Positions 1 to 10,123 of a DNA stretch of 64,000 nucleotides are shown here, in pieces. The stretch is from positions 164,398 to 228,397 of the forward strand of contig VZQC01009964.1 in assembly GCA_009823505.1 (NCBI GenBank). Direction: 5' to 3'. The position numbers and the translations under genes are program-made. A model generated the notes under the pieces. That model was not told the DNA's origin. It searched no databases and worked only from the letters and a program-made list of their open reading frames with translations. This DNA is from Rhizomys pruinosus (lineage: Eukaryota > Chordata > Mammalia > Rodentia > Spalacidae). The number at the start of each line of letters is the position of its first letter. The first letter of the stretch is position 1.

Positions 1-189
1 ACCACATACTTACATATATATATATATATTTAAATTTCGGTTTCATATAAGAGAGAAAATGTGGCATTTGTCTGAAAGGGTCTTTTAGACAAAGATTCTT
101 AGGAGAATTCAGGGTCAGGTGACACAGCTCAGTGCAAACAAGGAGAAAGACCTGGCTATTCATCATTTATTCATACAACTTAACCAGTG

Positions 190-655
190 TCTTCCAGCAG
201 AGAAAGGAATTTAGATTCTACTGGAGGAAGACAGCAAAAGGCAGTGGTAAATCATGTAGTATGTTCTGTGACTGCTGTGGAGATATAGGATAAAGAAGCA
301 CAGTAGAGAACACTGGTTGGTGGTGTTTAGGGTGGCTGTTGGTTTGAAAGAACATCCTGGGAAGAACTTTCTGAGAAAGTGATGCATTTCTGGAAAGATC
401 TGGAAGCCATAGAAGTGTGAGACATGTGACTATATGGAAGAAGTTCATTTGGGTGAAAAGTTAAGCCAAGATCTTTATGTGGGAACATACTCAGGTCAGC
501 ATGTCTGGAGTAGGGTGTCTGAGGGAAGAGGCGGAGGAAGCAGAGAGGGCCGTAAAGGGCATCGTAAGACTGGCTTTCATCTGGAATGAGATGAGAAGGC
601 ACTGGAGGGCTGTGTAGAGCGGTAAGATGATTTGGCTTAGTTTAAAGCATTTCTC
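190..655 (-). mobile_element. L2 LINE fragment (ancient, antisense)
   Basis: The plus strand reads as the reverse complement of the L2 3' region: 'tagggtggctgt', then 'ctttctgagaaagtgatgca', then a purine-rich stretch, then 'gagatgagaaggcactggag' followed by 'gatgatttggctta'. These blocks occur in the order expected for antisense L2. The copy is degenerate and its borders are approximate. Recognition is from memory of the consensus. Confidence 0.5.
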
Positions 656-938
656 TGACCTTAACGTGGGTAACGGGCCCTAAGAGAGGCAAAGCTATTA
701 TAATTATTTCGTTAAAAGATGATTTGGCCAAGGCAGTAAGAAGGCTGAGCTCAGGATGCGTCAGTGACTTGCTTCAGGAGATGTCTGATGACAGAGCGGA
801 TGTAGAAGGTCAGAGAAAGGCCAGGGCAAGAGTTTGTGCTGAGTGATTGGAGGAGGAGGCGTCCTTTCCTGAGATGCAGGAGGAGCAGGTTTTGGAGGAT
901 TGTTGGGGCCTTAGGCTCTCCCATGTTAGGCTTCAGAG

Positions 939-1193
939 TGGTTCTGGTAGTCAGGCGGTATGATTGGTTCTGGTAGTCATGTGGTGTGAGTGGTTCTATA
1001 GTCATGTAGTGTGAGTGGTTCTATAGTCATGTGGTGTGGGTGGTTCTATAGTCATGTGGTGTGAGTGGTTCTATAGTCATGTGGTGTGATTGGTTCTGGG
1101 AGCCATGTGGTGTGAGTGGTTCTGTATTCATGTGGCATTATTGGTTCTGGGAGCTATGTGGTGTGATTGGTTCTGGGAGCCATGTGGTGTGAT
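939..1193. repeat. 25-26 bp minisatellite, about 10 units
   Basis: Tandem units of the form 'tggttctatagtcatgtggt' + 'gtgag' run head to tail. Variants carry 'tctgggagccatg' or 'tctggtagtcatg' in the middle. Unit length shifts between 25 and 26, so no common reading frame is kept. Confidence 0.9.
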
Positions 1194-1321
1194 CTGAACC
1201 CTGGATTCAGATGTGCCTTTAGTCTGGTGTAGCTCCTGAATTTTCCAGTTCTATGAGCCAATATAATTTTGTTTACTGTTTATTTTTAACCTCAATTCCT
1301 GCAGTCCAATGTCTGTTATCA

Positions 1322-1323
1322 TT

Positions 1324-1387
<64 letters not shown>

Positions 1388-1408
1388 TTTTTTTTTCTTC
1401 CTTCCTTC

Positions 1409-1439
<31 letters not shown>

Positions 1440-1449
1440 TTTTTTTTTT
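1322..1449. repeat. (CTTT)n microsatellite with poly-T end
   Basis: More than 100 bases of nearly pure CTTT, ending in poly-T that abuts a B1 in antisense. The array probably grew from the A-tail of that B1. It opens long Lys/Glu or Phe/Ser/Leu frames on both strands that are not genes. Confidence 0.95.
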
Positions 1450-1590
1450 GGTCTTTTTGAGACAGGGTCTCCCTTTAATCCCAGCTGGCCTGGAACTTGC
1501 TCTGTAGACCAGGCTGGCTTTGAACTTATAGAGATCTGCCTGTCTCTGCCTCTGCCTCCCAAGTGCTGGGATTAAAGGCATGTGCCTTTA
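1450..1590 (-). mobile_element. B1 SINE
   Basis: It has the antisense B1 signature 'tttttgagacagggtctccc', then 'gaccaggctggctttgaact', ending with 'gtgctgggattaaaggcatg'. This is the 7SL-derived monomer of rodents. The A-tail side is the (CTTT)n array. Confidence 0.9.
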
Positions 1591-1815
1591 ATAATTACAT
1601 GCCCAGCATGTAATCATTTCTTTATAGCTCCTCCTACATTTTTCTTTGTGTGAGAGAGGGAGAGAGATACAGAGAGAGAATTTTTGAACCAAACTATTAA
1701 TAAATTATTCTTGATGATAATTCAAGCATTTTATTTTGATGATTCATTTTAAAAGACATTTGCTGAGTGATATATAAGACAGTGTCTGCCTTCATGATCA
1801 AAAGATAGATATGTT

Positions 1816-2033
1816 TTTTAAAGTTTTTTTATTTATTCTTGTATGTGTATGAATGTACTGTCTGCATGTAGGTTTGTGCACCCGTGTTGTGCAATGCCGC
1901 GGAGGTCAGAAGAGGGTGTCAGATTCCCCTGGAACTGGAGTTAAAGACGGTTCTCAGCCACCATGTGGGTGCTGGGGATCGAACCTGGGTCCTCTGCAAG
2001 AGCAGTCAGCGCTAGGCCATCTCTCCAGCCCCC
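1816..2033 (-). mobile_element. B2 SINE with 15-bp target-site duplication
   Basis: On the minus strand the element starts 'ggggctggagagatggccta' (tRNA-like head; the B-box counterpart reads 'ggttcgatccc') and ends in an A-rich tail. The direct repeat 'aaagatagatatgtt' flanks it at 1801-1815 and 2034-2048, which proves an L1-mediated insertion. A short deletion in the head removes the usual 'cggttaag' stretch. Confidence 0.95.
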
Positions 2034-2154
2034 AAAGATAGATATGTTAACAAATAGCTATAATGCAACATGGCAGGAAGCATAACAGGAGTATAGGAAT
2101 GTAGAATTGAGAAAAATTGATTACAGGCAGGGAAATTTTGAAATGTCTTTCTCT

Positions 2155-2300
2155 CTCTCATTTGTCTAAGATGGGGTTTCATGGAGCCCAGGCTGACTTT
2201 GAACAAGTTATGTAGCTAAGGATGACGTTGAACTCTTAATCTTCCTGCCTCTACCTCCCACATACTAAGATTCCAGGTGTGTACCACCACCCCTGGCTTG
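2155..2300 (-). mobile_element. B1-related (PB1-like) SINE, degenerate
   Basis: Reads 'gatggggtttcatggagccc', 'aggctgactttgaac' and ends 'ggtgtgtaccaccacccctg', a diverged antisense B1-type monomer. The arrangement of the middle differs from young B1. Confidence 0.6.
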
Positions 2301-2324
2301 GGTCTCTTTCTCTTTATTACAGAA

Positions 2325-2640
2325 TGAGCTGTGCAATAAAATACTGGGTTTGGAATATGGAAGCCACTTCCCAGTTCTTGGTCTTATGAACTATGAGCTA
2401 TGCAAATGTGGGCAAGTCATTTGGCTTCTCTGAGGTAGATATTGGACACGTAAGCAGTATCACTTGAAACCCTGGATTCAGCTGGCCTTTAGGCAGACAT
2501 AGTCATTGTTTTTTCCAGTTTCATGAATCAGTAGAACTTTCATAGTCTTTGTTTATTAAATGGGCACAGTGATATCTGCATGACTTGTCCCCCTGGGGGG
2601 ACGTTGCCAGAATTAAATGCAATAATAGATGTAAGGCTGC
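2325..2640 (+). mobile_element. MIR SINE, interrupted by about 100 bp
   Basis: The MIR core 'gggcaagtcatttggcttct' + 'ctgagg' is seen near 2411. The downstream MIR part ('ttaaatgggcacagtgatat', 'agaattaaatgcaataatag') resumes near 2555. The intervening block (about 2445-2550) resembles 1192-1285. Confidence 0.6.
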
Positions 2641-3746
2641 TTTATTATCTGCAGAAGGTCAAGTAGGGAAGGTTCTAGGTAACCAAAAGATTTCTGTGAA
2701 ATACTCATATTTATTAATTGTAGGATTTAGAAAAAGACAATAGACAAAATAAAACTTTGTCTTCGTTCTCCGGACTCACTATTAGAACAATAAAGATACA
2801 GCAACCCACAGGGTCTGACACTTGCAGTTGTCGACAGGGGTCTGAGAAATGTGACCACTCTAGTCTTTTCTGCTAGAATGACTAAGGGGCTGTGAGTGCT
2901 TGGTAAAGGCTGCCCAGAAAGTGGACTCCAGGAGCAGAAGGAAAGGTGGACGCTTGGCTGTGGGAATTATATGTACACGTGAATGGGAATCTTACGTCTG
3001 TAATATCAGCAAAAGAGAAAGAACTCATTTAGCTGCATTTATTTTTCTCCAAACCTATGTATAGACCCTGTTTGGGCAGGCTCTGGTTTGTCAGTCCCAC
3101 ACTCTCCAGAGTAGCTGGTCTCGGGTGAGTGTGAGGCTTCCCTGCTTTGACTGAGTAGACTTTTTTTTTCCTGGCAGTCTGTAGCAGACTGAGATTTGGA
3201 ATTCAAGTATATAAGAGAATATCTTCAAGTGAAGATGAGTTTTTAAAAAAGAAGTATTTTATAAATACAAAAATGTTTAAATAATGTAAAATTGTGTTTA
3301 CTCATTAAAGTGATTTTTAAATTAAATTAAAATTTTTATTAACTTTGAAGGCAGAATTTCAAGACTTTTGAAATGAACGTTTGACTTGTGATAGCGATTC
3401 TTGTGCATGTGAAATTACGAAGATGTAATGTTTACAGATGGTTTAACTTAGTCTAAAAGGCTTAGAGGTTAATCTGAAGCTAAGATAATAGAGACGTTTG
3501 GCAAGACAGAATGTGAGAAAGCATGTAAGAACCAAAACAGATCGTCTTTTGACTTTGGATCTCACTGTCACTTTTCATTTCATAACATTTAAAATATAAT
3601 TAAAATGAAATGAAATGGGAATGTTTATAGCATCCATGTGGATCTTGACTTGGGTATGGCTAGAGGTCTGACCTTTAAGCATCACGGATTATAACACATT
3701 AGGGTTGGGAGTGTATCCTAGTTTCCTTACTTCACTCTCTCTTTTT
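2641..3746. other. No gene recognised
   Basis: AT-rich unique-looking sequence with frequent stops on both strands. No exon, SINE or RNA gene was recognised. Confidence 0.5.
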
Positions 3747-4019
3747 TTTTTAAAAACTTTTGTTTGAATTAGTTTTTTTTTAAATTTTATTTATTTATTT
3801 TCTATGTGTATGAATGTACCGTCTGCATGTAGGTTTGTGCACCCGTGTCGTGCAATGCCGCGGAGGTCAGAAGAGGGTGTCGGATTCCCCTGGAACTGGA
3901 GTTCTCCTGGAATTGGAGTTACAGACGGTTCTCAGCCGCCATGTGGGTGCTGGGGATCGAACCTGGGTCCTCTGCAAGAGCGGCCGGCGCTCTTAACCGC
4001 TAGGCTATCTCTCCAGCCC
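3747..4019 (-). mobile_element. B2 SINE (variant with internal 18-bp duplication)
   Basis: Young antisense B2 with intact tRNA-like head ending 'ctctccagccc'. The direct repeat 'tcactctctcttttt' lies at about 3732 and 4020-4034. Internally 'ggaactggagttctcctgga' + 'attggagtt' shows a tandem copy of the 'aactccagttccaggg' motif (sense strand), shared with three other B2s here. Confidence 0.93.
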
Positions 4020-4034
4020 TCACTCTCTCTTTTT

Positions 4035-4055
4035 AAAGCACGTGCACATGTACAT

Positions 4056-4098
<43 letters not shown>

Positions 4099-4335
4099 TG
4101 TATGGTATGTACATGTATGTGTGCAGGTGCTCTTGTTTGCATCCATCTAGAAGCAAGGAAAGGATATGAGGTACCTTCCTCCATTGTTCTCCATTTCAGC
4201 TAGGCTGGCTAGCCAGTGAGCTCCTGAGATCTGTCTATTTCTGCTAACACTAGAGTTTCAGGCCTGCACAGCCATGCCCAACTTTTTACGTGGCTGCCAA
4301 TACTTTCATCTATGGAGCCACCCCAACCCTCCTTG
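4035..4335 (-). mobile_element. B4-type SINE with (GT)n tail
   Basis: The (GT)n at 4057-4097 is followed by a degraded body: 'gctggctagccagtgagctc', 'cctgcacagccatgcccaac', 'tttttacgtggctgcc'. This order matches an antisense composite tRNA/ID-B1 SINE whose sense strand ends in (CA)n. Degenerate. Confidence 0.6.
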
Positions 4336-4728
4336 TCTCTCTTATCATGGTTTCTTGATCTCTGTTGGCACCCAGGTCTATAGTTATTTTTACACTGTAC
4401 CCCATGAATTATAGTTCTATGGAATACTAATAGTTATCTGGGAAGAGGAGGCCGAGACAAAGTTAATCAAGTGGCTTCTGGTGTCATCCACATTGTAAAG
4501 TACAAAAAACCAAACCCAGGGTGAGGCTGAGAATGGACAGTGTGACAGGGTGTGTGGAACACCTAGGTCCCCCACTGTTGGTGTTTGGTAACAAATGCTG
4601 TGCAGACGAGGCTTTCTCTGTGGAATTTTGTGTTGTGTAGCTCTCAGGACTGAAGTGCTAGTTGTTTTGTTGGTTCTCTTTTGCTTTAAATAAAAAACCC
4701 AAAATTTGAAGCAAAATAAAAGTCACAG
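4336..4728. other. No gene recognised
   Basis: Mixed-composition sequence without an open frame, repeat signature or RNA motif that I can name. Confidence 0.5.
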
Positions 4729-4954
4729 GACTAGAGGGATGGCTCAGTGGTTAAGAGCACTGGCTGTTCTTGTAGATGACCCAGGTTTGGTTTCCAGCAC
4801 CTCCACGGCAGCTGACAACTGTCCATAAATCAGTTCAGGGGATCCAGTGCCCTCTTCTGACCTCCACAGGCATTTCACAGCTTGGGTGCTCTTAGGTACA
4901 TGAGGGCATTATACTCATACACATAAAATACAAATAACAAATAAAATATTTTTT
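4729..4954 (+). mobile_element. B2 SINE (older copy)
   Basis: The head 'agagggatggctcagtggtt' + 'aagagcactgg' and body 'ccctcttctgacctccacag' are followed by 'cataaaataca' and an A-rich tail. The B-box is worn (ggtttggtttcc). Confidence 0.9.
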
Positions 4955-5027
4955 AAATCACAAAGTAATCTGTCCCATTTTAATTTATTTTTAAAATTAC
5001 TTTTATCTTTAATTATTATTTTTTTTT

Positions 5028-5168
5028 TATATTTTTGAGATGGGGTTTCCGTTTAGCTCCAGCAGACCTGGAACTCACTATGTAGAACAGGCTGGCCTCC
5101 ATCTCCTAGTGATCCAGCTGCTTCTGCCTCCCCAGTGCTGGGATTAAAGGCATATGGCACCATGGACA
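5028..5168 (-). mobile_element. B1 SINE
   Basis: Antisense B1 from 'tttttgagatggggtttccg' through 'tgtagaacaggctggcct' to 'gtgctgggattaaaggcata'. Confidence 0.85.
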
Positions 5169-5439
5169 ATTTCATACATATATACAATGTGTCTTGATCA
5201 TATCCACCCCAGCTCCCACCTCCTGACTCCCCCAGACACTCCTAACCTGTCCCCCTCCCTTCTTCATGTTCTCTCCTTTTATTTTGTAGCTCACTGACTG
5301 ACACACAATGCTTTATGGGTACAAGGTAATATTTCAATACACAAAGCCCCATTTCATTGAGACATAATTAATATAAATGTATTTGTTTAAAGCATATGAC
5401 TTGTTAGGCTTTAACACAGATACATCAACCTATAGTGAC

Positions 5440-5800
5440 TACGTGTACATTGACTATATGTTGAATATATTAATAACTCAAAACACCAAATAATCCAATC
5501 AATAAATGAGCGAGATAGATATTTCTCAGAAGCAAAAACATGAACGGCAGGAAATACATGCAAAAAAGTTCAACATTCTTAACCTTCAGGGAGATGCATA
5601 TCAAAACTGCATTGAGATTCCCTCTCACCCCTGACAGAAGACTGTCATCCAGGAAACAATAATGGCCAGATGTTGAGTGTGCTCACGAGGAGCACTCCCC
5701 ACACATTGCTGGTGGGAAGGTGAGCTGGCGCAGCCACTACGGACATGAGTGTTGAGGGTCTTACAACAGTGTTACTGTATGTTGCAGATATACCAGGGCC
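5440..5800 (+). mobile_element. L1 ORF2 C-terminal fragment (degenerate)
   Basis: Sense L1 ORF2-like text: 'aagttcaacattcttaacct', 'gggagatgcatatcaaaact', 'ttgctggtgggaaggtgagc'. This is the block after the RT domain, where L1 ORF2 has 'MHISKLT'-like and 'LLVG'-like coding. Stops and indels make it dead. Confidence 0.65.
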
Positions 5801-5809
5801 TAGATTTCT

Positions 5810-6035
5810 TTCCTCACAGTTTTGGATGCACAAGTCTCAGACCAGACTATGGTGGGCTTGGAGGATTCCCTCCTTATTCAACTTTTCAGGTGGTCTTCCT
5901 TCTAGGCCCACCCTTGCCTCTTGGTATAAGGCTGTCACTTATTTTGGATTAAGGCCAAATCCTATAACCCCATTTCACTTTACTAACCTCTTTAAAAAAT
6001 CCAGTCTCCAAATACAGTCACATCCCAAGTTGCTA
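5810..6035. mobile_element. Ancient mammalian repeat, family not assigned
   Basis: Contains 'ttttggattaaggccaaatc', 'aacctctttaaaaaatccag' and 'tctccaaatacagtcacatc'. This is a familiar block of old mammalian interspersed repeats that I cannot place in a family. Confidence 0.4.
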
Positions 6036-6055
6036 TGAAATTTTTCAACATACTT

Positions 6056-6067
6056 TGTGTGTGTGTG

Positions 6068-6122
<55 letters not shown>
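6056..6122. repeat. (TG)n microsatellite
   Basis: About 33 TG dinucleotides with one 'gtttg' interruption, abutting an ID-like SINE. Confidence 0.95.
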
Positions 6123-6123
<1 letters not shown>

Positions 6124-6125
<2 letters not shown>

Positions 6126-6180
6126 GCTGGGGGACTGAACCTGGGCAAATACTGTTCTAGTGAGATCCATCCCCAGCTCT
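6124..6180 (-). mobile_element. ID-like SINE fragment
   Basis: Antisense of a tRNA-Ala-type ID core. On the minus strand it reads 'gagctggggatggatctcac' followed by 'caggttcagtcccccagc'. Short and worn. Confidence 0.5.
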
Positions 6181-6182
6181 TT

Positions 6183-6325
6183 TGATTTTGAGAGGAGGTT
6201 TCACTAAGTTCCCAGGCTGGCTTTGAACTTACTATGTAGGTCAGACATTACTTGAATACGTGATCCTCTTGTTTCAGCCTTCCTGAAAAGCTGGGATTGT
6301 TGGCATGCACCATCACACCTGGCTA
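6183..6325 (-). mobile_element. B1-related SINE, diverged
   Basis: Reads 'ttgagaggaggtttcactaa', 'cccaggctggctttgaactt' and ends 'catgcaccatcacacctggc'. An antisense B1/PB1-type monomer. Confidence 0.65.
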
Positions 6326-6389
6326 ATATAGGAGTTTTGGAGCAATTTTGATCATTAAGAACAATGCTAGCTGTAGATTGTTTTGGTTT

Positions 6390-6537
6390 TGTTTTGTTTT
6401 GAGAGAGGGTCTCCCTGTACCCCCACCTGGCCTGGAACTTCCTATGTAGACCAGGCTGGCCATGGATTTCACAGAGATCTGCCTGCCTCTGCCTCCTTAG
6501 AGCTGGGATGAAAGGCATATGCTACCACACCTGGGTT
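6390..6537 (-). mobile_element. B1 SINE
   Basis: Antisense B1: 'gttttgagagagggtctccc', 'gtagaccaggctggccatgg', 'gagctgggatgaaaggcata'. Confidence 0.88.
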
Positions 6538-6564
6538 AGCTATAGGATTTTTTTGTAGATTTTT

Positions 6565-6800
6565 ATTTTTATCAAGTGTGGGAAGTTCTTGACTATTTTG
6601 CTGATAGTATTTTCCATGAATGGATGGAAGTTGTCAAATGCCTTTTCTACATATTTTGAAATAATGTGATTTTTTTCTTTGTTTATACTGTGCATTTCTA
6701 TATTTACCCAACCTTGCATTCTTGGAGTACTATAATTATTTATGATTTTTTATATTGTTGAATTTTTTCAGAGTGGTATTAGTGACTACAATAATAAAAC
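6565..6800 (-). mobile_element. L1 ORF2 fragment (antisense)
   Basis: 'tgtcaaatgccttttctaca', 'atgtgatttttttctttgtt' and 'acccaaccttgcattcttgg' form a recognisable antisense L1 ORF2 block just downstream of the RT catalytic core. Degenerate. Confidence 0.6.
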
Positions 6801-6867
6801 TACCAAAATGTAGTTGGTATTTATATATAAAACATACAGAAGTATTTCAAATCCAAGAAAATTCTTT

Positions 6868-7090
6868 TTTTTAATTAATTTATTATTTTTTATGTGTATG
6901 AGTGTACTGTCTGCATGTAGGTTGGTGCATCTGTGTCGTGCAATGCTGCAGAGGTCAGAAGAGGGTGTCAGATTCCCCTGGAACTGGAGTTAAAGATGGT
7001 TCTTAGCTGCCATGTGGGTGCTGGGAAATGAACCCGGGTCCTCTGTAAGAGTAGTCTGTGCTCTTAACCGCTGAGCCATCTCTGCAGCCC
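6868..7090 (-). mobile_element. B2 SINE
   Basis: Antisense B2 ending 'gagccatctctgcagccc', with short imperfect direct repeats 'gaaaattcttt' (6857) and 'gagaattcttt' (7092). Confidence 0.92.
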
Positions 7091-7102
7091 TGAGAATTCT
7101 TT

Positions 7103-8117
7103 AAATATTTGCTGAATTAAAACCACGGAAGAAATGGATATTAATATTTCACACATAAAGTTGACGTTGCTCCTATTAAAAACCAAGTATTACTACCGAA
7201 GCTGTTTCAGAGATGTTTGCTTAGGAATGCTGGACACCATGTAGTAACGCAATAGCTCAAGGATCACCTCGATACGAAGCAGTTGCTTGATGCATTTTTG
7301 ATCTGGCTAATGATCTACAAGACCAATTTAAAGAATAAGCAAACCCAGCCAATCACTTTTCTTTACAACTTGATATATGTCCGGGTGTTTCTAATAAGCC
7401 ATTGATTTCATATAGCTCCAAATTGAGCATGATGCAATTTTCCAGCTTCATTGTTGACCACTGTAGTTGGAGCCTAACTCCATACAGCTCAACTATGTTT
7501 TAGAGTTTAAGTTTTATGTAGATGTATGCTCTGATATCACAACTGCAATTAAAAAGTATTTCTGGTATTCAAGTCAAGGGCCTTAAGACAGAAGGAAAAC
7601 TAACCTTTTTTTCTTTATTGAGAAAAATCTGCTATGATAAAAATGGCTAGCCCAAATAATGTACCAAGTGACATTACGAAAATTGCATTTCCAGAAAGGG
7701 GCAATGCACTGCATTCTAGATGATTTTCTTTACTGTGTGATAAAAATGTAAGACTTTCATTGAAACAATGATTACAAAGAGAAGTTGAGAAGGGTTGATC
7801 TATGGATAAAACAATTTCTGCAGACAAGAAAGCTGTTAGGGCTTATCTTTTGAAAGAGGTGAAGTGGATGGACAGCCAGATTTGCTTATCTGTCTGGTAT
7901 GTTTGATATTATAATGACCCTAATAGTTCATGAAAAGATGAAGGATGTCATGATTTTCAATGGCAGATAAGATCAAAGGACAAAAAAAAAGTTAGAAACT
8001 TGGAAGAATTGTTTTTACAGATTGTTATGACATGTTTCATAGTTTAACAACAGTTCATCAAAACATCACAATCTTGATATTCAAAAAATGTAAAAGGTTC
8101 ATCAGCTGACACCTTAC
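7103..8117. other. No gene recognised
   Basis: AT-rich sequence. A 70-codon frame on the minus strand (7615-7827) ends in a hydrophobic stretch but has no recognisable homology and no gene context. Treated as unassigned. Confidence 0.4.
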
Positions 8118-8127
8118 GATTCTTTTG

Positions 8128-8250
8128 ACTTTTTTTTTTTTTTTTTTTTTGTTTTGTTCAGAGAATGTTCTCACTCTGCACTTCTGGAGCTGGGCTGGGG
8201 CTCAAGTTCTAGGTGCAAATGCTGTTACCACCAATCTGGGGGGTCTGGCT
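8128..8250 (-). mobile_element. Possible degenerate B1-like SINE
   Basis: Poly-T followed by 'gttttgttcagagaatgttc', 'ggagctgggctggggctcaa' and 'gctgttaccaccaatctggg' suggests a very worn antisense 7SL-type SINE. Weak. Confidence 0.3.
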
Positions 8251-8571
8251 TCACCTGATTTTTGAAAGAATGTTTGCATTTTATTGGTTATAAAAAAAAC
8301 CTTAAAAACTTTACTGATTTCATGTTTATTCCTTTAATCAGGAAATCTCCTAATTTATTACTTCATGGGGGAAAAGTTGTTGGAATGGTTACTGATTCAA
8401 GAGTGAAAATAAAATTCGAAAATAAACCATTGTATTGTTTTCATCATTTCAGATAAGACATAAATAACCCAACCTTGCTAAACTTTCCTTAAAATCATCT
8501 GATCTTCCTATCAGTGTATTTCTATAAGACAGACTTCTCTCCTGTTGGTGTTATTAAAATAAAACAGAAAT
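8251..8571. other. No gene recognised
   Basis: AT-rich, with a 64-codon chance frame (8262-8456) lacking any recognised motif. Confidence 0.4.
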
Positions 8572-8764
8572 AGGAGACTGGAGAGATGGCTCAGCAGTAG
8601 AGAGCAGTAGCTGCTCTTCCACAGAACCTGGGTTTGATTCCCAGCACCCACATGTCAGGTAACAACCATCCCTAGTTCCAGGGGTTCCAATTCCCTCTTC
8701 TGACACACTTACATACATGCAGGCAGTACATTCATATACATAAAATAAAAATAAGTAAAATATA
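8572..8764 (+). mobile_element. B2 SINE
   Basis: The head 'ggagactggagagatggctc', B-box 'gggtttgattcccagcaccc' and tail 'cataaaataaaaataag' are present. Confidence 0.9.
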
Positions 8765-8891
8765 GCAAAAACAATTTAGGCATTATCTGTGAGAGGTGCT
8801 ATGATCAGACTTGATCAGATATGTAAATAAGCAAAAATCATGCTCATTGTGCATTTCAAGGACTTTAATACCAACAAACACATTGGTATTA

Positions 8892-8952
8892 AATCCCTAT
8901 ATTACATACATACATATTACATACATACATGTATGTATGTAATATAGGGATT
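8892..8952. repeat. Perfect palindrome, 22-bp arms
   Basis: The left arm 8892-8913 (aatccctatattacatacat + ac) is the exact reverse complement of the right arm 8931-8952. The 17-base spacer is itself ATAC-rich and partly self-complementary. It can form a hairpin or cruciform. Confidence 0.9.
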
Positions 8953-9086
8953 CAATCTTTTGTACATAGCTCTTTGTTTAGTTGTAGTCACAGAAGGACA
9001 AACATGACCAGATTAGGAATTTGTTATTCTTTTACCTACACACTGTCTTTTGCTCATTTTTTTATTTGTTAAAATATGATTTTTCT

Positions 9087-9903
9087 TAATCCATGAATTA
9101 CATTTTTTTTCTGTTAAATATGACAGGGTCTTACTGTGGCTTATAACATCTCCTAACCATTAGAGGATGTAAGCTTGTGGCATCAGCTGTGGGTTATTCC
9201 TCCAAGGAGAGAGTTAATAGCCAATTAGATTTGGGATATACAGGCATATGGCTGCCTCTGCTGCACAATATTTCCAGGCAGGTGAGGTGTAGCTGGTGCT
9301 GACAGAGGTAACCTACCATAACAATTAGTACTGTTTAAATACCTATACATCTAATTGCTTGTGTTTCATTAGTAGGATCGAAAGGTTATTCCTGGACAAA
9401 CTGTCAGCCCATGAAAGGAAACAGCCAGAATTGACCAGAGTCCAAGACAACAGCTCCAGAGAAAGTAGACGGTTTTGCTTTTCATCCACCTGTGCCCCTT
9501 TTCTAAGCCTAGGGAACAATCTTGGAAGAGGGGGTGTGGTAGAATGTAAGGGCTGCAATTGGGTGAATGGTGAAACTACAGCAATAGTAGTCTGGACACT
9601 TCATTTGATCAACTTGATTGACCCCCCCTGCTGGATGATGGGACCCATGGGCGGTGTGGGTGTGGGCACAACTGCTTGCAAATTGGTTTTACATGAAGGA
9701 TGCTTGTACTCATAAATTATCACTTATTGTTAAAAAATGAAAAAAAAAACTAAGAGAAAGATTCAGGATAGTTATGGCAGAATGCATGATCTGGGATGGG
9801 GTGGGGTGGGGTGGGGGGGAAGGAAAGGGAAATATGCCTGAACTGAATTGGAAAATGATGTATGAAATACACAAAGCATCAATAAATAATGAAAATTAAA
9901 AAA
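9087..9903 (+). mobile_element. L1 3' end, twin-primed (5' part inverted), exact TSD
   Basis: 9305-9903 is the L1 3' UTR in plus orientation. It carries a G-rich tract and ends 'catcaataaataatg' plus an A-rich tail. 9087-9304 is the neighbouring 3' UTR stretch in the opposite orientation, judged by comparison with the colinear copy at 48316-49199. Direct repeats 'atgatttttct' at 9076-9086 and 9904-9914 bound the whole unit. Inversion of the 5' segment with flanking duplications is the hallmark of twin-priming. About 40 bases are missing at the inversion joint. Confidence 0.9.
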
Positions 9904-9984
9904 ATGATTTTTCTATCTACTGGGTATCATAAATTTGGTATTTGTATTTTGTTCATCTTAGTCTGAGAGTTCTTTTATTTCTTC

Positions 9985-10123
9985 ATCTTTTTGAGACAGG
10001 GTCTCTCCGTAGCCCCAGCTGGCCTGGAACTCACTATGTAGAGCAGGCTGGCCTTGAACTCATAGAGATCTGCCTGCTTCTGCCTCCTGAGAGTTGGAAG
10101 TGTGCCACCATGCCCAGTCCCTT
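9985..10123 (-). mobile_element. B1 SINE
   Basis: Antisense B1: 'ttttgagacagggtctctcc', 'gtagagcaggctggccttga', ending 'gtgccaccatgcccagtcc'. Confidence 0.9.

Noticed and set aside
1251..1581. Lys/Glu-rich and Phe/Ser-rich frames on both strands
   Set aside because: Direct translation of the (CTTT)n array and an antisense B1.
7615..7827. 70-codon minus frame with a hydrophobic C-terminus as a small membrane protein
   Set aside because: AT-rich context, no conserved motif, no promoter or splice evidence; length is within chance.
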